Assembly (NCBI GenBank): GCA_947311845.1
Contig: CAMZMU010000115.1
Location: 31,271,401-31,335,400, forward strand
Source of the DNA: Poa pratensis
Lineage: Eukaryota; Streptophyta; Magnoliopsida; Poales; Poaceae
DNA: 64,000 nt
Reading direction: 5' to 3'
Within the stretch, counting starts at the first letter, position 1; each line of letters starts with the position of its first letter. The position numbers and the translations under genes were made by a program. Below are positions 1-9,930 of the stretch, piece after piece. Below the pieces are notes generated by a model that worked only from the letters and a program-made list of their open reading frames with translations, was not told the DNA's origin and searched no databases.

Positions 1-1016
1 GACGGCGGTGATGAAGCCTCGCTGACCAGCTTTCGGAGCGCGCATCTCGATGATGCCAGGTTCCTCCCGGCGACGAATGGGTGAGCAAGCAGCTCCGCGA
101 CGGAGGCCCTCTTCCGGTAGTCTTTCTGCAGGCACGTGGCGACAAATCCCTGAATCTCCGACGACGCCGCGCCATCGGACACCACGGGCGTCTCACCGAA
201 GCAGACGGCGCACATGAGCGCCGCCCAGCTCGGTTGCTGCCCGGCTGGGAGGAGCGGGTACCGGCCCATGAGGAGCTCAAGGATTGTCACGCCGAAGCTC
301 CACACGTCGGCGGCGTATGGGTCATAGTGCCCGCCGTGCGCCTCCGGGTCGAAGCGCTCGGGGCTCATGTACGCGGCGGTGCCCACGTACGACGTGCAAT
401 GGTCGCCGGCGCGGGATAGGACCTTGGCGATGCCGAAGTCGGCGATCTTAACCTCCCCAGTCGTGCTGGCGAGGAGGTTCGCCGGCTTGATGTCGAGGTG
501 CACGATGCGGCGGGCGTGGAGGTACGCCAAGCCTGTGAGAGCCTGTGCCGCGATCTCTGCGACCGCCGCCTCCGGGAACGCGCCCTGGCGGCTCCTGATC
601 CAGTCTAGCGAGCCGCCGTCCACCAGTTCGAGGAGCAGAGCGACATCTCCGGAGGCGGCAGCGGGGAGGACAGAGTGGCACCGGACGACGAATGGCGAGG
701 CCGTGCGGCTTAGGATCTCCGCCTCGGTGGCCGCGGCCGGGTCGCCGTAGTGCTGCACCTTGAGCGCGTAGGTCGAGCACGTCTCGCGATGGCGAACCTT
801 GTACACGGTGCCGCCGTTCCCGCGGCCAAGCACGGCCAGCTTTTCGAAGTCGGTGAGGCGGAACTGGCTGGACAGCGCCGTTGGTGTCGAGGCTTTCATC
901 GCCGTTGGAGCCGGCGCTCGCGTGAACGTTGGTTTGGGACGCTGGCCGCCGGCGCCGGACAGGACGGGCAGCGAGAGCTGCAGCTGCGGAAGTCTCTTCT
1001 GCCTTATCAGAGCCAT
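1..1016 (-). CDS. MAP kinase kinase, group D (MKK10-like), copy 1; 3' end beyond window
   Basis: Translating the minus strand from the ATG at 1014-1016 gives one uninterrupted frame of about 338 codons to the window edge; no stop or frameshift is present, the stop simply lies outside. The protein opens MALIRQKRLPQLQL, a basic-plus-LxL MAPK docking motif, followed by a Pro/Ala-rich linker. Kinase motifs seen: GRGNGG P-loop, ALKV lysine, HLDIKPAN catalytic loop, DFG, SPERF, and the C-lobe DVWSFGVTILELLMGRYP. MKKs phosphorylate MAPKs in plant stress and immune cascades. Two oddities are shared with copy 2: HRD reads HLD, and the first residue of the usual S/T-x5-S/T activation site is Ala (SRAGDHCTS). 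Loss of that site is known for the plant MKK10 type. Intronless, as group D MKKs usually are. The close paralogue at 5105-6130 shows a tandem duplication. Confidence 0.9.
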   Translation of the reverse strand, partial: MALIRQKRLPQLQLSLPVLSGAGGQRPKPTFTRAPAPTAMKASTPTALSSQFRLTDFEKLAVLGRGNGGTVYKVRHRETCSTYALKVQHYGDPAAATEAEILSRTASPFVVRCHSVLPAAASGDVALLLELVDGGSLDWIRSRQGAFPEAAVAEIAAQALTGLAYLHARRIVHLDIKPANLLASTTGEVKIADFGIAKVLSRAGDHCTSYVGTAAYMSPERFDPEAHGGHYDPYAADVWSFGVTILELLMGRYPLLPAGQQPSWAALMCAVCFGETPVVSDGAASSEIQGFVATCLQKDYRKRASVAELLAHPFVAGRNLASSRCALRKLVSEASSPP

Positions 1017-1690
1017 GTGTGAAGTGTGATCGTAGGCTGATTAAGCTGCCTGCCTAAGCTGAGTGATCTTGAGCTAAATGCTTCGGGTTGGATACTTGGA
1101 TCAGTAGCAGATGGCTTACTTATACTCACCGTATCTCGGTCTGTCCTGCTTTCACCAAAAACTGGTCAGATTGCGACCTGTGTTTCATTTCACTTCAATG
1201 TTCTTTTCCAAATCACAGTCAGCTTGTGATTTGGTAACCTGTGTTTGGTCAGAAGGTTCTAACGGAGGGATGTTTTGCTCAGAACAGAATAAATTAAACC
1301 GCCGCTGGACTAAATAGTTGACAACAGGTTATTTGTCGATCGCCAGCAGCCAGCAGGAGATGGACCATTTTTAATCAAGCGACATGAAAGAATGTGACTA
1401 TGAAATTCGGTTGCAAATACTACCTGTAGTGCAATACGTAGCCAGGTCCTGTAGTGACTAAGTGTTAATTAATTGGAGCGAAAGCGAGAGAGACGAGAGC
1501 TCAGTCGATCCGTGTAAAAATGGCCATGTCGATCAGCACCCACGAGTCAAGGAAGCGCGCAGCAGCTCCTTTAGGACTTCTAACGATCTTTCAAAGAAAA
1601 ATTAAGGGACTTCTAAGGTAATAAGTTGCCATTATATTAGGGCTTGGTTAAGAATGTTGTGCGACGTGTACCGTCAGGCGCGTCCTTAGT
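1017..1690 (-). promoter_or_regulatory. 5' flank of MKK copy 1 (related block R1)
   Basis: Upstream region of copy 1. It shares stretches with 2641-3240 and 6390-6800: a gctgcctg...gagtgatct segment near 1040-1070, a gcgaaagcgaga segment near 1475-1490, and atgttgtgcgacgtgt near 1652-1668. This looks like promoter sequence duplicated together with the kinase. No other gene is seen here. Confidence 0.5.
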
Positions 1691-2640
1691 TAGAATATAT
1701 CACAGAGCACGTTGATCTGCGCCGTTTCTTAACTATAAACATCTTGAACAAGTTAATGTACTAAACATGTATTTTACTCATATCTTTGTTTTGACAGTAT
1801 CTTCCAAATTAGATTGATTATGTTTTGACAATATCTTCCAAAATAAATTTATTATGTTTTGACAAGTTCTTTTTTCTAGTTTGATAAATTGCATTAGTGC
1901 TTGTCCATTGCATTTCTGGTGCTATAGTTTCCCGAACATTTTACGCCATACTAGTATACTACACAATGTTCAGTTATCGGCGGTGATTTATACTATCATC
2001 TACTATATATTTGGCTAATTCATTTCATGGTTACCAATTATGTATTTTTCTACTACAACCCTTGTCAGTTTTTATTGCATTTTCTGTCAATTGTGTTTAC
2101 TGCAGTTGTTAACGGTTGTCTCTTGATAATCGTCCAATGTAGTTTTTGTTAGTGGTCTACTTCATTTTTGTCTAATGTATTGCCTACTGATTTGCATAAT
2201 GACCGTAATATATATGCCAGTAGTTGTGCTTTAACTTAATTTTTTACTGAGATTTTTGTAAAGTTTCTAGTGCATTTGTTCAAAATTGTCCAGCACATAA
2301 TTCTCTAATGCATTCTATGATAGTTGTATAATGTATTTGTGTAAATTGTCTACTGTTTTTTTACACGTACCTACAACTTTTATGTGTGTACGTACTTCAT
2401 TTTGGGTTGTTAGTTTTGTTCTAGCAATAGTCCCGACATACGTTTTGCAAGTTCTTGTTGATCTTACACCTGCCACAAGATAATGTGACTGCAATAATAC
2501 TAATACAAACTCAACTTTAAACGTGTTGAAACCAAAGAAAATTGGTCCCTAACCTATATGGTTGATGAACATTTCACACATGTATGGGCATACTCAACAA
2601 ATCAACGCACACATAAAAAAGAAAACACATGTACGATCGT
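1691..2640. other. AT-rich intergenic sequence
   Basis: AT-rich sequence with no coding frame, recognisable transposon ends or RNA gene that I can support. A short local repeat (tttgacaatatcttccaaa type) occurs near 1790-1870. Confidence 0.5.
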
Positions 2641-3240
2641 TTATCTGATTAAGCTGTCTGCCTAAGATGTGCACTTAAGGTGAGTGATCTAGGAACTTTC
2701 TTTTAGTTTAGATCAGCCAAGTTTTACTTGCGCCTAATTTTGCTAGACTAGACAGGTCACAGGTGGAAGACCATGGGAAAGAGCCGATATGCCACATCCA
2801 TGTATGAGGTGGATTCTAGATTGTGTATCGGTTTAGCGCTTATGGGGAATACTAGAATAAAGCCGCCCGATTAATTATTGATTAATAGTATATAATGACA
2901 TGTTGCTGCCGGCCATCAGAGATTAACAGAGCATTCTTAAACAAGGTTCAATACAGCGTACATCTAGTGGCTAATCGGCATGTTGCGTGTTAATTGGAAC
3001 GAAAGCGAGATCCAACACGGGTACCCAGTCGGTGTGAAAACGGCCATTGTCAACACCCGGGAGTCAAAATCTCAGCATAATTACCTCAAGAAAATCTTCA
3101 GAAAAGAGGAAAAGATAAAAAATATACCACGAGTCAAGTAAGCAGCTCTCTTTGGTCTACCAATGGCTTTCATTAGAGTTTAGTTAAAGATGTTGTGCGA
3201 CGTGTGCCATCAGGCGTATCCCTCTTCAGAACGCAGAACG
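2641..3240. repeat. Promoter-like block R2 with no adjacent kinase gene
   Basis: This block matches the 5' flank of copy 2 (R3) in order: a gctg...gtgcacttaag...gagtgatct stretch (2653-2690), a caggtggaagac...catgtatgaggtggattctag stretch (2758-2820), ataaagccgcc(t/c)gatta (about 2860) and gagattaacagagcattcttaa (2920-2942). It also matches R1 at its far end (gcgaaagcgaga and atgttgtgcgacgtgt). No kinase sequence lies next to it, so it is best read as a leftover of a duplicated unit. Confidence 0.55.
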
Positions 3241-3535
3241 CGATGGCACGTGTGTCATTTTGATCATTTTATTAAGGCCTAATTTTGCGACGCTGATGTT
3301 GGGTTATGCTTTGTGTACCTAATGTGCGGCTTAGTGGGAAAATTATAAGTTCACCGAAAGAAATTTGATTTGTGTTGCCTCATGGACTTACATGACATAA
3401 CCGTTCAAGAATCACTAGATCAATGTGGTTCTTTGTTAGCATGCCTCGGAAAATTATTTTTTGTATCCAAGGTCCGACTATCCTATTAAATTCGGAGTAA
3501 ATCCAAACAACAACATTCCGGTAAGAAACTAATTA

Positions 3536-3746
3536 AGAACTTGTTTGGCATCTCTCATTTCATTTCATTTGGCATAAATGAAATGAAATGACATGGGTTA
3601 CATACAGGAATTGACTTAACATATCAAGATATTTCCTGGTATTTCAATTGAAATTACATTTCCAATTCATCCAAACACGTTGGAAATGAAAGAACAACGG
3701 AATTCCATGATTCTGGCATGCAATGATGGCTACCAAACGAGTTCTG
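3536..3746. mobile_element. Putative MITE with short inverted ends
   Basis: The sequence opens agaacttgtttggcat and closes with the complement of agaactcgtttggtagcc, inverted ends of about 13 bp around a 210-bp non-coding body that also holds a tcatttcatttc/gaaatgaaatga palindrome. No target duplication is clear, so the superfamily is left open. Confidence 0.45.
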
Positions 3747-5104
3747 AGAGAAATACCGTTCAGATACCCACATGTAGACTTCCAATAACTATTTTTTGCA
3801 TGCTCCTGAAATTATAGCACGATAAAAATAAGGTAGAAAATATGTAAAGAAGATAAGACATCTTGTACAATGGAGTAAGAAATGCGGATCTTAAACACGA
3901 CAAACCCCAACACTTTGGGGGGCTACGATAAAAATTAGTAAATTTCAGAAGGGCACCTACTCGGACCCCAAAATAGTTACTGACCTCTCATACTCCCCGA
4001 CTGGCCTTCTCCGTGAGCCATTTCGCCATCCCACACACATGTCGCCGCCTTCCTTGGCTTGACCACCCATGGCTGTCATCAAGGCACCGTCTCCTGCGTG
4101 TTCATCCGCTGGCCCTACTCTTTTACTAGAGTCGGCCTCCCTCCTACGCTCCACCACCAGATCGTCTCAATCCTCCACGTAAGTTTGTAGTTATGAGTTG
4201 CGATATTCCATGAAACATTGTATAATCATGCTTGTGTTACAAGATTTCCTTCAAATACATCGAGATACTAAAATCATGCAGTCACATGAAAGACTTTGGG
4301 ATGATCATTTGGGGCATTTTATGGGTGACTCGTAGTGATCAGCAGATTGTATATTTTTCTTATTGCATGAACTATGTGGTGTCCTCTATGATTAGTGCTG
4401 TGTTTTGTCATTTCTAGGTTAAAAATGAATTTATATCCGAATTGTGATATTTGAATATATGGATTTGAAAAATGTTTTAATTCTATGCACTGAAAATATT
4501 CATGTGCTAATTAGTGTTGTGTTCAGTAGGAGTAACATAGAGCATATGCTAAAACATGAGAAAAATGAAAGGCATTGACTACTGTTATAGTTGGCTGGAG
4601 TTTTGAGGGCAGAAGGTAGGAGTCGACCCCTACAAGGTGTTTGGACTCTGGAGCCCTGCTTTGGCTGCAAGAGTTGAAGATACTCTAAGTGAAGGCAAAC
4701 AAAATTCAGTCATATGTGATATTTCTAATGTGATACTATAATAAGATACTACCATTGCACAATGCCCTTAGTTAACTTTTTGGGGGTCAGAACTAGCTGG
4801 CTTTGTGCAACTGCACGGGTTGCATACTCCTATAGACAGGCCAGATTGTACCATTTTCTGCTTAATACTCCTATAATGGAGTATGTGGATAACACTCTTC
4901 AAAGTCAATGATATGGGTTAAAGATCATGTCTCCATTACAAAAAGAAAAGGTAAAACGGAAAGGCGGAAACATCATCAAAGTCTATTAAGCAGTGTACAT
5001 TTCTATGTCATCACTATCTGATATGTCACATGCCATGGTACTGTACATGGCAAACAAAATCGATCCTACTGTATGTATGTGCATAGTTGAGCCGCCAATC
5101 GGGA
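3747..5104. other. Intergenic region downstream of MKK copy 2
   Basis: Nothing convincing is coded here. Short open frames at 3957-4157 and 4232-4417 have no recognisable domain. The last 200 bp before 5105 are expected to hold the 3' UTR of MKK copy 2. Confidence 0.4.
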
Positions 5105-6130
5105 TCACGTTCGCCGGCTCTCCGACGAGACATCGGCGACCAGCTTCCGGAGCGCGAGCTTCGACAATGCCACGTCCCTCCGGGCAACAAACGGGTAAGC
5201 AAGCAGCTCCGCCACAGACGCCCTCTTGCGGTAGTCCTTTTGCAGGCACGAGGCGACAAAACCCTGAAGCTCCGGCGACGCAGCGCCGTCTGACACCGCG
5301 GGGGTCACGCCGAAGCAGACGGCGCACATCAGCGCCGCCCAGCTGGGCCGCTGACCGGCAGGGAGGAGCGGGTACCTGCCCATGAGGAGCTCAAGGATGG
5401 TGACCCCCTGGCTCCAGACGTCGGCGGCGTACGGGTCGTAGTGCCCACCGTGCGCCTCCGGGTCGAAGCGCTCGGGGCTCATGTACGCGGTGGTGCCCAC
5501 GAACGACGTGCACTGCTCGCCGGCGCGGGAGAGCACTTTGGCGATGCCGAAGTCGGCGACCTTGACCTCGCCGGCCGTGCTGACGAGAAGGTTCGCCGGC
5601 TTGATGTCGAGATGCACGATGCGGCGGGAGTGGAGGTACGCCAAGCCGGACAGAGCCTGGGTCGCTACCTCCGCGAGTGCCGCCTCTGGGAACGCGCCGT
5701 GGAGGCTCTTGATCGAGTCGAGCGATCCGCCATCGACCAGCTCGAGGAGCATGGCGACGTCGCCGGAAGCCATGGCCGGGAGGACAGAGTGGCACCGGAC
5801 AACGAACGGCGAGGCCGTGCGGCTGAGGATATCCGCCTCGGCGGCCGAGGCCTGATCGCCGTAGTGCTGGACCTTGAGCGCATAGAGCGCGCACGTCTCG
5901 CGATGGCGAACCTTGTACACGGTGCCGCCGTTCCCGCGGCCAAGCACGGCGAGCTTGTCGAAGTCGGCGAGCCGGAACTGACTTGACAGCGCCGTGGGTG
6001 TAGATGCCTTCTTCGGCGTCGGCGCCGGCGCCGGCGCGAACGTTTGGCATGGGCGCTGCCCAGCAGCCCGGGATGGGACGGGCAGCGAGAGGTGCAGTTG
6101 AGGAAGTCTTTTCTCCCTTATCGGAGCCAT
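5105..6130 (-). CDS. MAP kinase kinase, group D (MKK10-like), copy 2
   Basis: Complete intronless frame of 341 residues ending TGA. N-terminal MAPK docking motif REKRLPQLHL (residues 5-14), Ala/Pro linker, then kinase domain: P-loop GRGNGG 64-69, Lys86, catalytic loop HLDIKPAN 173-180, DFG 193-195, SPER 218-221. It should sit between MAPKKKs and MAPKs in a stress cascade. Asp175 and Lys177 are kept, but the Arg of HRD is Leu174 and the first activation-loop phosphosite is Ala203 while Ser209 remains. That fits the atypical MKK10 subtype, whose activation by canonical double phosphorylation is doubtful. Copy 1 (1-1016) shares both changes, so these are subfamily traits and not decay. MKK7/MKK9-type is the alternative, but those normally keep the site. 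The start is supported by conservation of the MA-IR-KRLPQL opening in both copies. Confidence 0.93.
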   Translation of the reverse strand: MAPIREKRLPQLHLSLPVPSRAAGQRPCQTFAPAPAPTPKKASTPTALSSQFRLADFDKLAVLGRGNGGTVYKVRHRETCALYALKVQHYGDQASAAEADILSRTASPFVVRCHSVLPAMASGDVAMLLELVDGGSLDSIKSLHGAFPEAALAEVATQALSGLAYLHSRRIVHLDIKPANLLVSTAGEVKVADFGIAKVLSRAGEQCTSFVGTTAYMSPERFDPEAHGGHYDPYAADVWSQGVTILELLMGRYPLLPAGQRPSWAALMCAVCFGVTPAVSDGAASPELQGFVASCLQKDYRKRASVAELLAYPFVARRDVALSKLALRKLVADVSSESRRT

Positions 6131-6800
6131 GTAGGCCGGGCAGCAACATGACTTTCTTTTTGAAGGTGCTGCTTAGTACTCGTCGATTCGGTGCTAGGAG
6201 CATGGTGGTACTTCTTCGTAGAGGGCGCAGCGGTTTCGAGTCGCCGTCGTTTAGTCAATCCGCTTATGTCTCATTTTTGTTTCTCTTCGGTTTTATGTTT
6301 GCTGCCGTCCCAGCATGTAAAATCTGTTGGTTGTATCGGGTGTTTGCTATATTTATATAGCGGAGATACGGCCTATTTCATCATCAGAGACATGTAGGCT
6401 AATTGAGCTGCCTGGCTAAACAAGCTGTGCACTTAAGCTGAGTGATCTGAGCTACTGCGATTGCTTATTTATACGTGTGTCTGATCCATGTATCTGGCAC
6501 ACTGGAGTACATCTCTGTCGGTGGTGTTGCTTTCGCCAAATCACACTCAACTAAAAGACTGCGATCGATATGCACTTTGGAGATAGAATTTCCTTTCGCT
6601 TTCAGTGTCCATTAATTTACACCGAATCACACTCAACTGAAGACTCCCATATGCACCTGTTCTTGATGGACTAGACATGCTATAGGTGGAAGACAATAGC
6701 TGACATGCCACGCCCATGTATCAGGTGGATTCTAGATGGTGTTTTGGGTTAGCTAGGTCTAATGGGGGATATTAGAATAAAGCCGCCTGATTAATACTAG
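6131..6800 (-). promoter_or_regulatory. 5' UTR and promoter of MKK copy 2 (block R3, proximal part)
   Basis: Upstream region of the complete kinase. It carries the same ordered segments as block R2 (gctgcctg...gtgcacttaag at about 6398-6440, tggaagac...ccatgtatcaggtggattctaga at about 6685-6735). The block is cut at about 6800 by a Helitron and resumes at 8534. Confidence 0.55.
6348..6360 (-). promoter_or_regulatory. Probable TATA box of MKK copy 2
   Basis: On the minus strand the sequence reads ctatataaatatag, a strong TATA motif about 220 bp upstream of the ATG. It is near-palindromic, so orientation rests on the neighbouring gene. Confidence 0.4.
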
Positions 6801-8533
6801 TCTCTACTATATAATATCAGTAGTTGACGTACGTCGTACGTCCGTCGTGGTGTTTTTGCAATTTGGCCCCTGAAAATTGTATTAATCAACCCGCAGTCCA
6901 TCGCTACCTCTTCCCTTCCCGAGTCAACTCCCTCGAGCTCGCTCCCCCGTGACTCCTCGATGGCCGCCGCCGCCGGTAATAGCCCTTGTCCTCTCTTCCT
7001 TCTCCTCCTCCGGCGAGGCCCTCTTGCTGCTCGTACTTCTCCTCTTCCGGTGAGGCCCTCTTGCTGCACGAGGGAGGAAGTGGGCATCCAGGGAGACGGG
7101 GGAGGAGGGGCCACGACGGTGATGCTGCTAGGGAAAGGAGAGCGGTGGGATCTTAGAGGTAGCTCATGGGTGATTGGGGGACGTGCTGTGCCGGCGACCC
7201 CGCCTCCCTCCGTCCTCCTCTGCCCAGCTCGATTTCTCGTGGGTCGGCGGCGCATGGCAGTGGGCGCGGTGGGCCGGCGGCCGGCGGAGGCGGCGGCGCT
7301 ACAGCAGGTGGCACGGTAGAGCGGCGGCGCTCCAGCGTTGACCTCTCTTTTTTTTCTTAGCTTCTCGTCGGAGTGTGCGAGATCAACCATGTCGCCTCTC
7401 AGGTACCGGTCGTAGGCGGTGAGGTCGAAGTGGCCTCCGGCGGGGATCTTCTAAGCAGATTTGGGGCGTCGAGGTAGACATCGGCGGCGGCGATTCTTCC
7501 TCCGCTGTAGATCAGGATTCTTCATAGATGCGGAGGCCTCGAGGCAGACGGCGGCAGGGTCGGCAGCGCTTCCTCCTCCAACGCAGATGAGGCGGGCAGA
7601 CGGCAGCGGGGTCGGCAGCACTTGCTCCTCCAACGCAGATGAGGCTAAGCAAGTAAGCAGCACGGGCCAATCTCAAGGCTATGAAACGCAAGTACAAGTA
7701 GTACTGTAGCAGGGTAAGTAAAGTTAGTGTGACGAATGGATGATCCAAGCATCCAGCAGTTCTTGATACCAGTACGGAAGGCAAAAAATGCAATGGAGAA
7801 GTATATGCCTACGACATGATAAATGTCAGTATCTCCCATACAAATTCCTTAGAGCTTTTATGCATTCATCCAGGTAAAAAAGGCTGTCGCTAGCACTCTA
7901 CAATACATGCTATTCTAAAAAATAATCAGTTCATATTCTCATCATGTGATAAATTGATTTTAGTATGAAGACATGAATGTGTTATTTTGCTATCCATATT
8001 GGAACAGAGTTAGCCATTCTAAAAAAAATAAGTCAGTTCATCTTGTACATTGTACATATCTTGTGAACACTTTCAAGTTGGGAGTAAGCAGACCAGCTAG
8101 ATCTCAAGGGCAGGAGAGGACGCACAACAGAAGTTGTAAACACAAAACGTGAACAAGGAAAGGATCACAAGCAATCAGTATGATGGAAATGGTGGTGGTC
8201 TGGTGGAGAAGCTCTTGTGTGGATAAGGAGCCAAGCTTGTAATAGGCATCAAATGACGCTTAGAATGGCATGGGAGTGAGGAATCAAGACTGCCTTTGCT
8301 ACCTTCCAGATGCAGTAGAGTTAACTATCACATATAGATTTCATTAGTTCCATTCAGTTAGTTTGTAGATTTAAATTTTTATATCCCAAGTGAGACAAAC
8401 TCTGCTGTTAACTACGCCATATTGGTAATGGAATCAGCTGTTATGGAAAAAATGTCATATAAATAATTAATATAGCATGTCTTATGTTGCGAAAAATTTC
8501 GTCGCCCGTTGCAACGCACGGGCATTTAGCTAG
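6801..8533 (+). mobile_element. Non-autonomous Helitron with GC-rich captured sequence
   Basis: The left end is TCTCTACTATATAATATCAG. The right end has a GCCCGT...ACGGGC hairpin (about 8503-8522), then ATTTAG and the terminal CTAG (8530-8533) followed by T, which is the Helitron 3' signature. Removing the element rejoins block R3 into the order seen uninterrupted at about 2879-2900, an empty-site proof of insertion. No Rep/helicase gene is present. The interior (6890-7700) is GC-rich and unlike its surroundings, with a duplicated segment of about 50 bp near 7545-7643, consistent with captured gene fragments that I cannot identify. A related Helitron lies at 27351-31313. Confidence 0.75.
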
Positions 8534-8634
8534 TATATAGTAACACGTTGCACGCCGGCCGTCAGAGATTAACAAAGCATTCTTAATCAAGTGGGACTCA
8601 GAAGAACATGACCTCGCGTACTTGTAACAGACAT
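8534..8634. repeat. Distal remainder of promoter block R3
   Basis: Continuation of the R3 block after the Helitron: gtcagagattaac-aagcattcttaa matches 2918-2942. Confidence 0.5.
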
Positions 8635-8635
8635 A

Positions 8636-8787
8636 CTCCCTCCGTTCCTAAATATAAAATGTTTTAGTTTTTATCCACATTCACATGTATCTAGATATAT
8701 GTGAAATGTGTATGTACACTCATTTGGGTTCGCATCTAGCCAACATGTGAGCTAGGTAGAACATCTTATATTGTCGAACATAGGGAG
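8636..8787. mobile_element. Stowaway MITE (degenerate right end)
   Basis: Starts CTCCCTCCGTTCC after a TA and ends ...TAGGGAG before a TA, about 150 bp. Typical Tc1/mariner-type grass MITE; the right terminus has lost part of the consensus. Confidence 0.7.
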
Positions 8788-9654
8788 TAATTGGCTACTA
8801 CCTCTCTTCGTTCATCCAAATCATAGGAATGGAACTACTTCATCTTGACTGCTAATACTCATTATTTATAGCGCACATCAGAGTTAACCCACATACTACA
8901 CCCCTCTCAAATAGCTAAACCTCGAAAATTATCTTCTCGCCACCGGGCAAAAGTGATCCTCGATTATGTGTTGCACATAAGTTAGAAGGCGATGAGTGCC
9001 AACTGCCAAAGTGTTAACCCCAACAACTAGTTTATTCTCGATTTCATTTACTTGATGAGCGTCATCCTCAGACCGCGCGACATGTCCTGGCAACAAAATT
9101 AGCATACACAATGAGCCGCATTAGTGATCCAATTAACGCGAAGACAAGATTGTTTCTGTCTTCACGAACTGCGTCTGTTTTGGAATTTGGATACGTTTAA
9201 GTATGGCTGCTACCTGTTTCTATTCATGTCCTGAGTTCGAACCTATATTGTCCATATTTTAATATTTTAGTAGGGTTGACGGGTCAGTTTCAGAGAACAA
9301 AACTTACCGGCTGAAAACTTTTCAATATATGGTGTACAATTTTTATCTTTATTGATAGATGGAACTCAATACTTGAACTAGTACTCCATTTAATTTATAA
9401 AAGGAATTGTGTACATACAAGCAATTCGATACATGGAATTTTTGGCAAGGCAAACTTGAACTAGTAATCAAACTTGCCTTTATGTACATAAGTATTTCTA
9501 AGCATATTAGTTGCGTGTGATAGAAGTTTTTTTTGTGTGTGATCGAAGTTGTTGGTGTAATTGTTTTTGAATAATTTATAGTTGTATAGAAATAACTAAA
9601 GTTGTATATATGTATATCATAATTGTTGGATTTGTGTGTTGGTTAGACTCTTTT
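8788..9654. other. Intergenic region with one tRNA B-box-like motif
   Basis: No coding frame is supported. gagttcgaacc near 9233 resembles a tRNA B box, and a similar one occurs near 9674, but no A box or cloverleaf could be seen. Confidence 0.35.
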
Positions 9655-9930
9655 GGGTCTCTGGACTCGTTCACGAGTTCGAATCCTAGAATCCTATATA
9701 CCTGTTTTGCCTATTTAGTATAAAAAAATATTACGGTGTGGAAAATTATTTCAAATCCCATCTACCTTTTTTGGCTATTTAAACTGAAAAAATACCATGG
9801 TGTGGAGAAATTATTTTGAATCCCAAAATACCATCTACATTTTGTCTATTTAGTCTGAAAATACCACTGTGTGGAAGGATTATTTCGAATCCCATCGACC
9901 TTTTCTGTCTATTCAGTCTGAAAAAATACC
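9655..9930 (+). repeat. Tandem repeat of 62-72 bp units abutting the LINE
   Basis: Four imperfect copies of a unit containing ctatttagtctgaaaaaata, ccatggtgtgga and ttatttcgaatccc(at), starting near 9711, 9773, 9845 and 9909. The last copy runs straight into the LINE reading frame, so these may be 5' UTR monomers of that element. Confidence 0.65.

Noticed and set aside
1..1016. First kinase copy as a pseudogene
   Set aside because: The lack of a long bounded ORF looked like decay, but direct translation of the minus strand is open to the window edge with all kinase motifs.
9230..9690. tRNA gene or SINE
   Set aside because: Two gttcgaa-type B-box motifs occur, but no A box, cloverleaf or defined ends.
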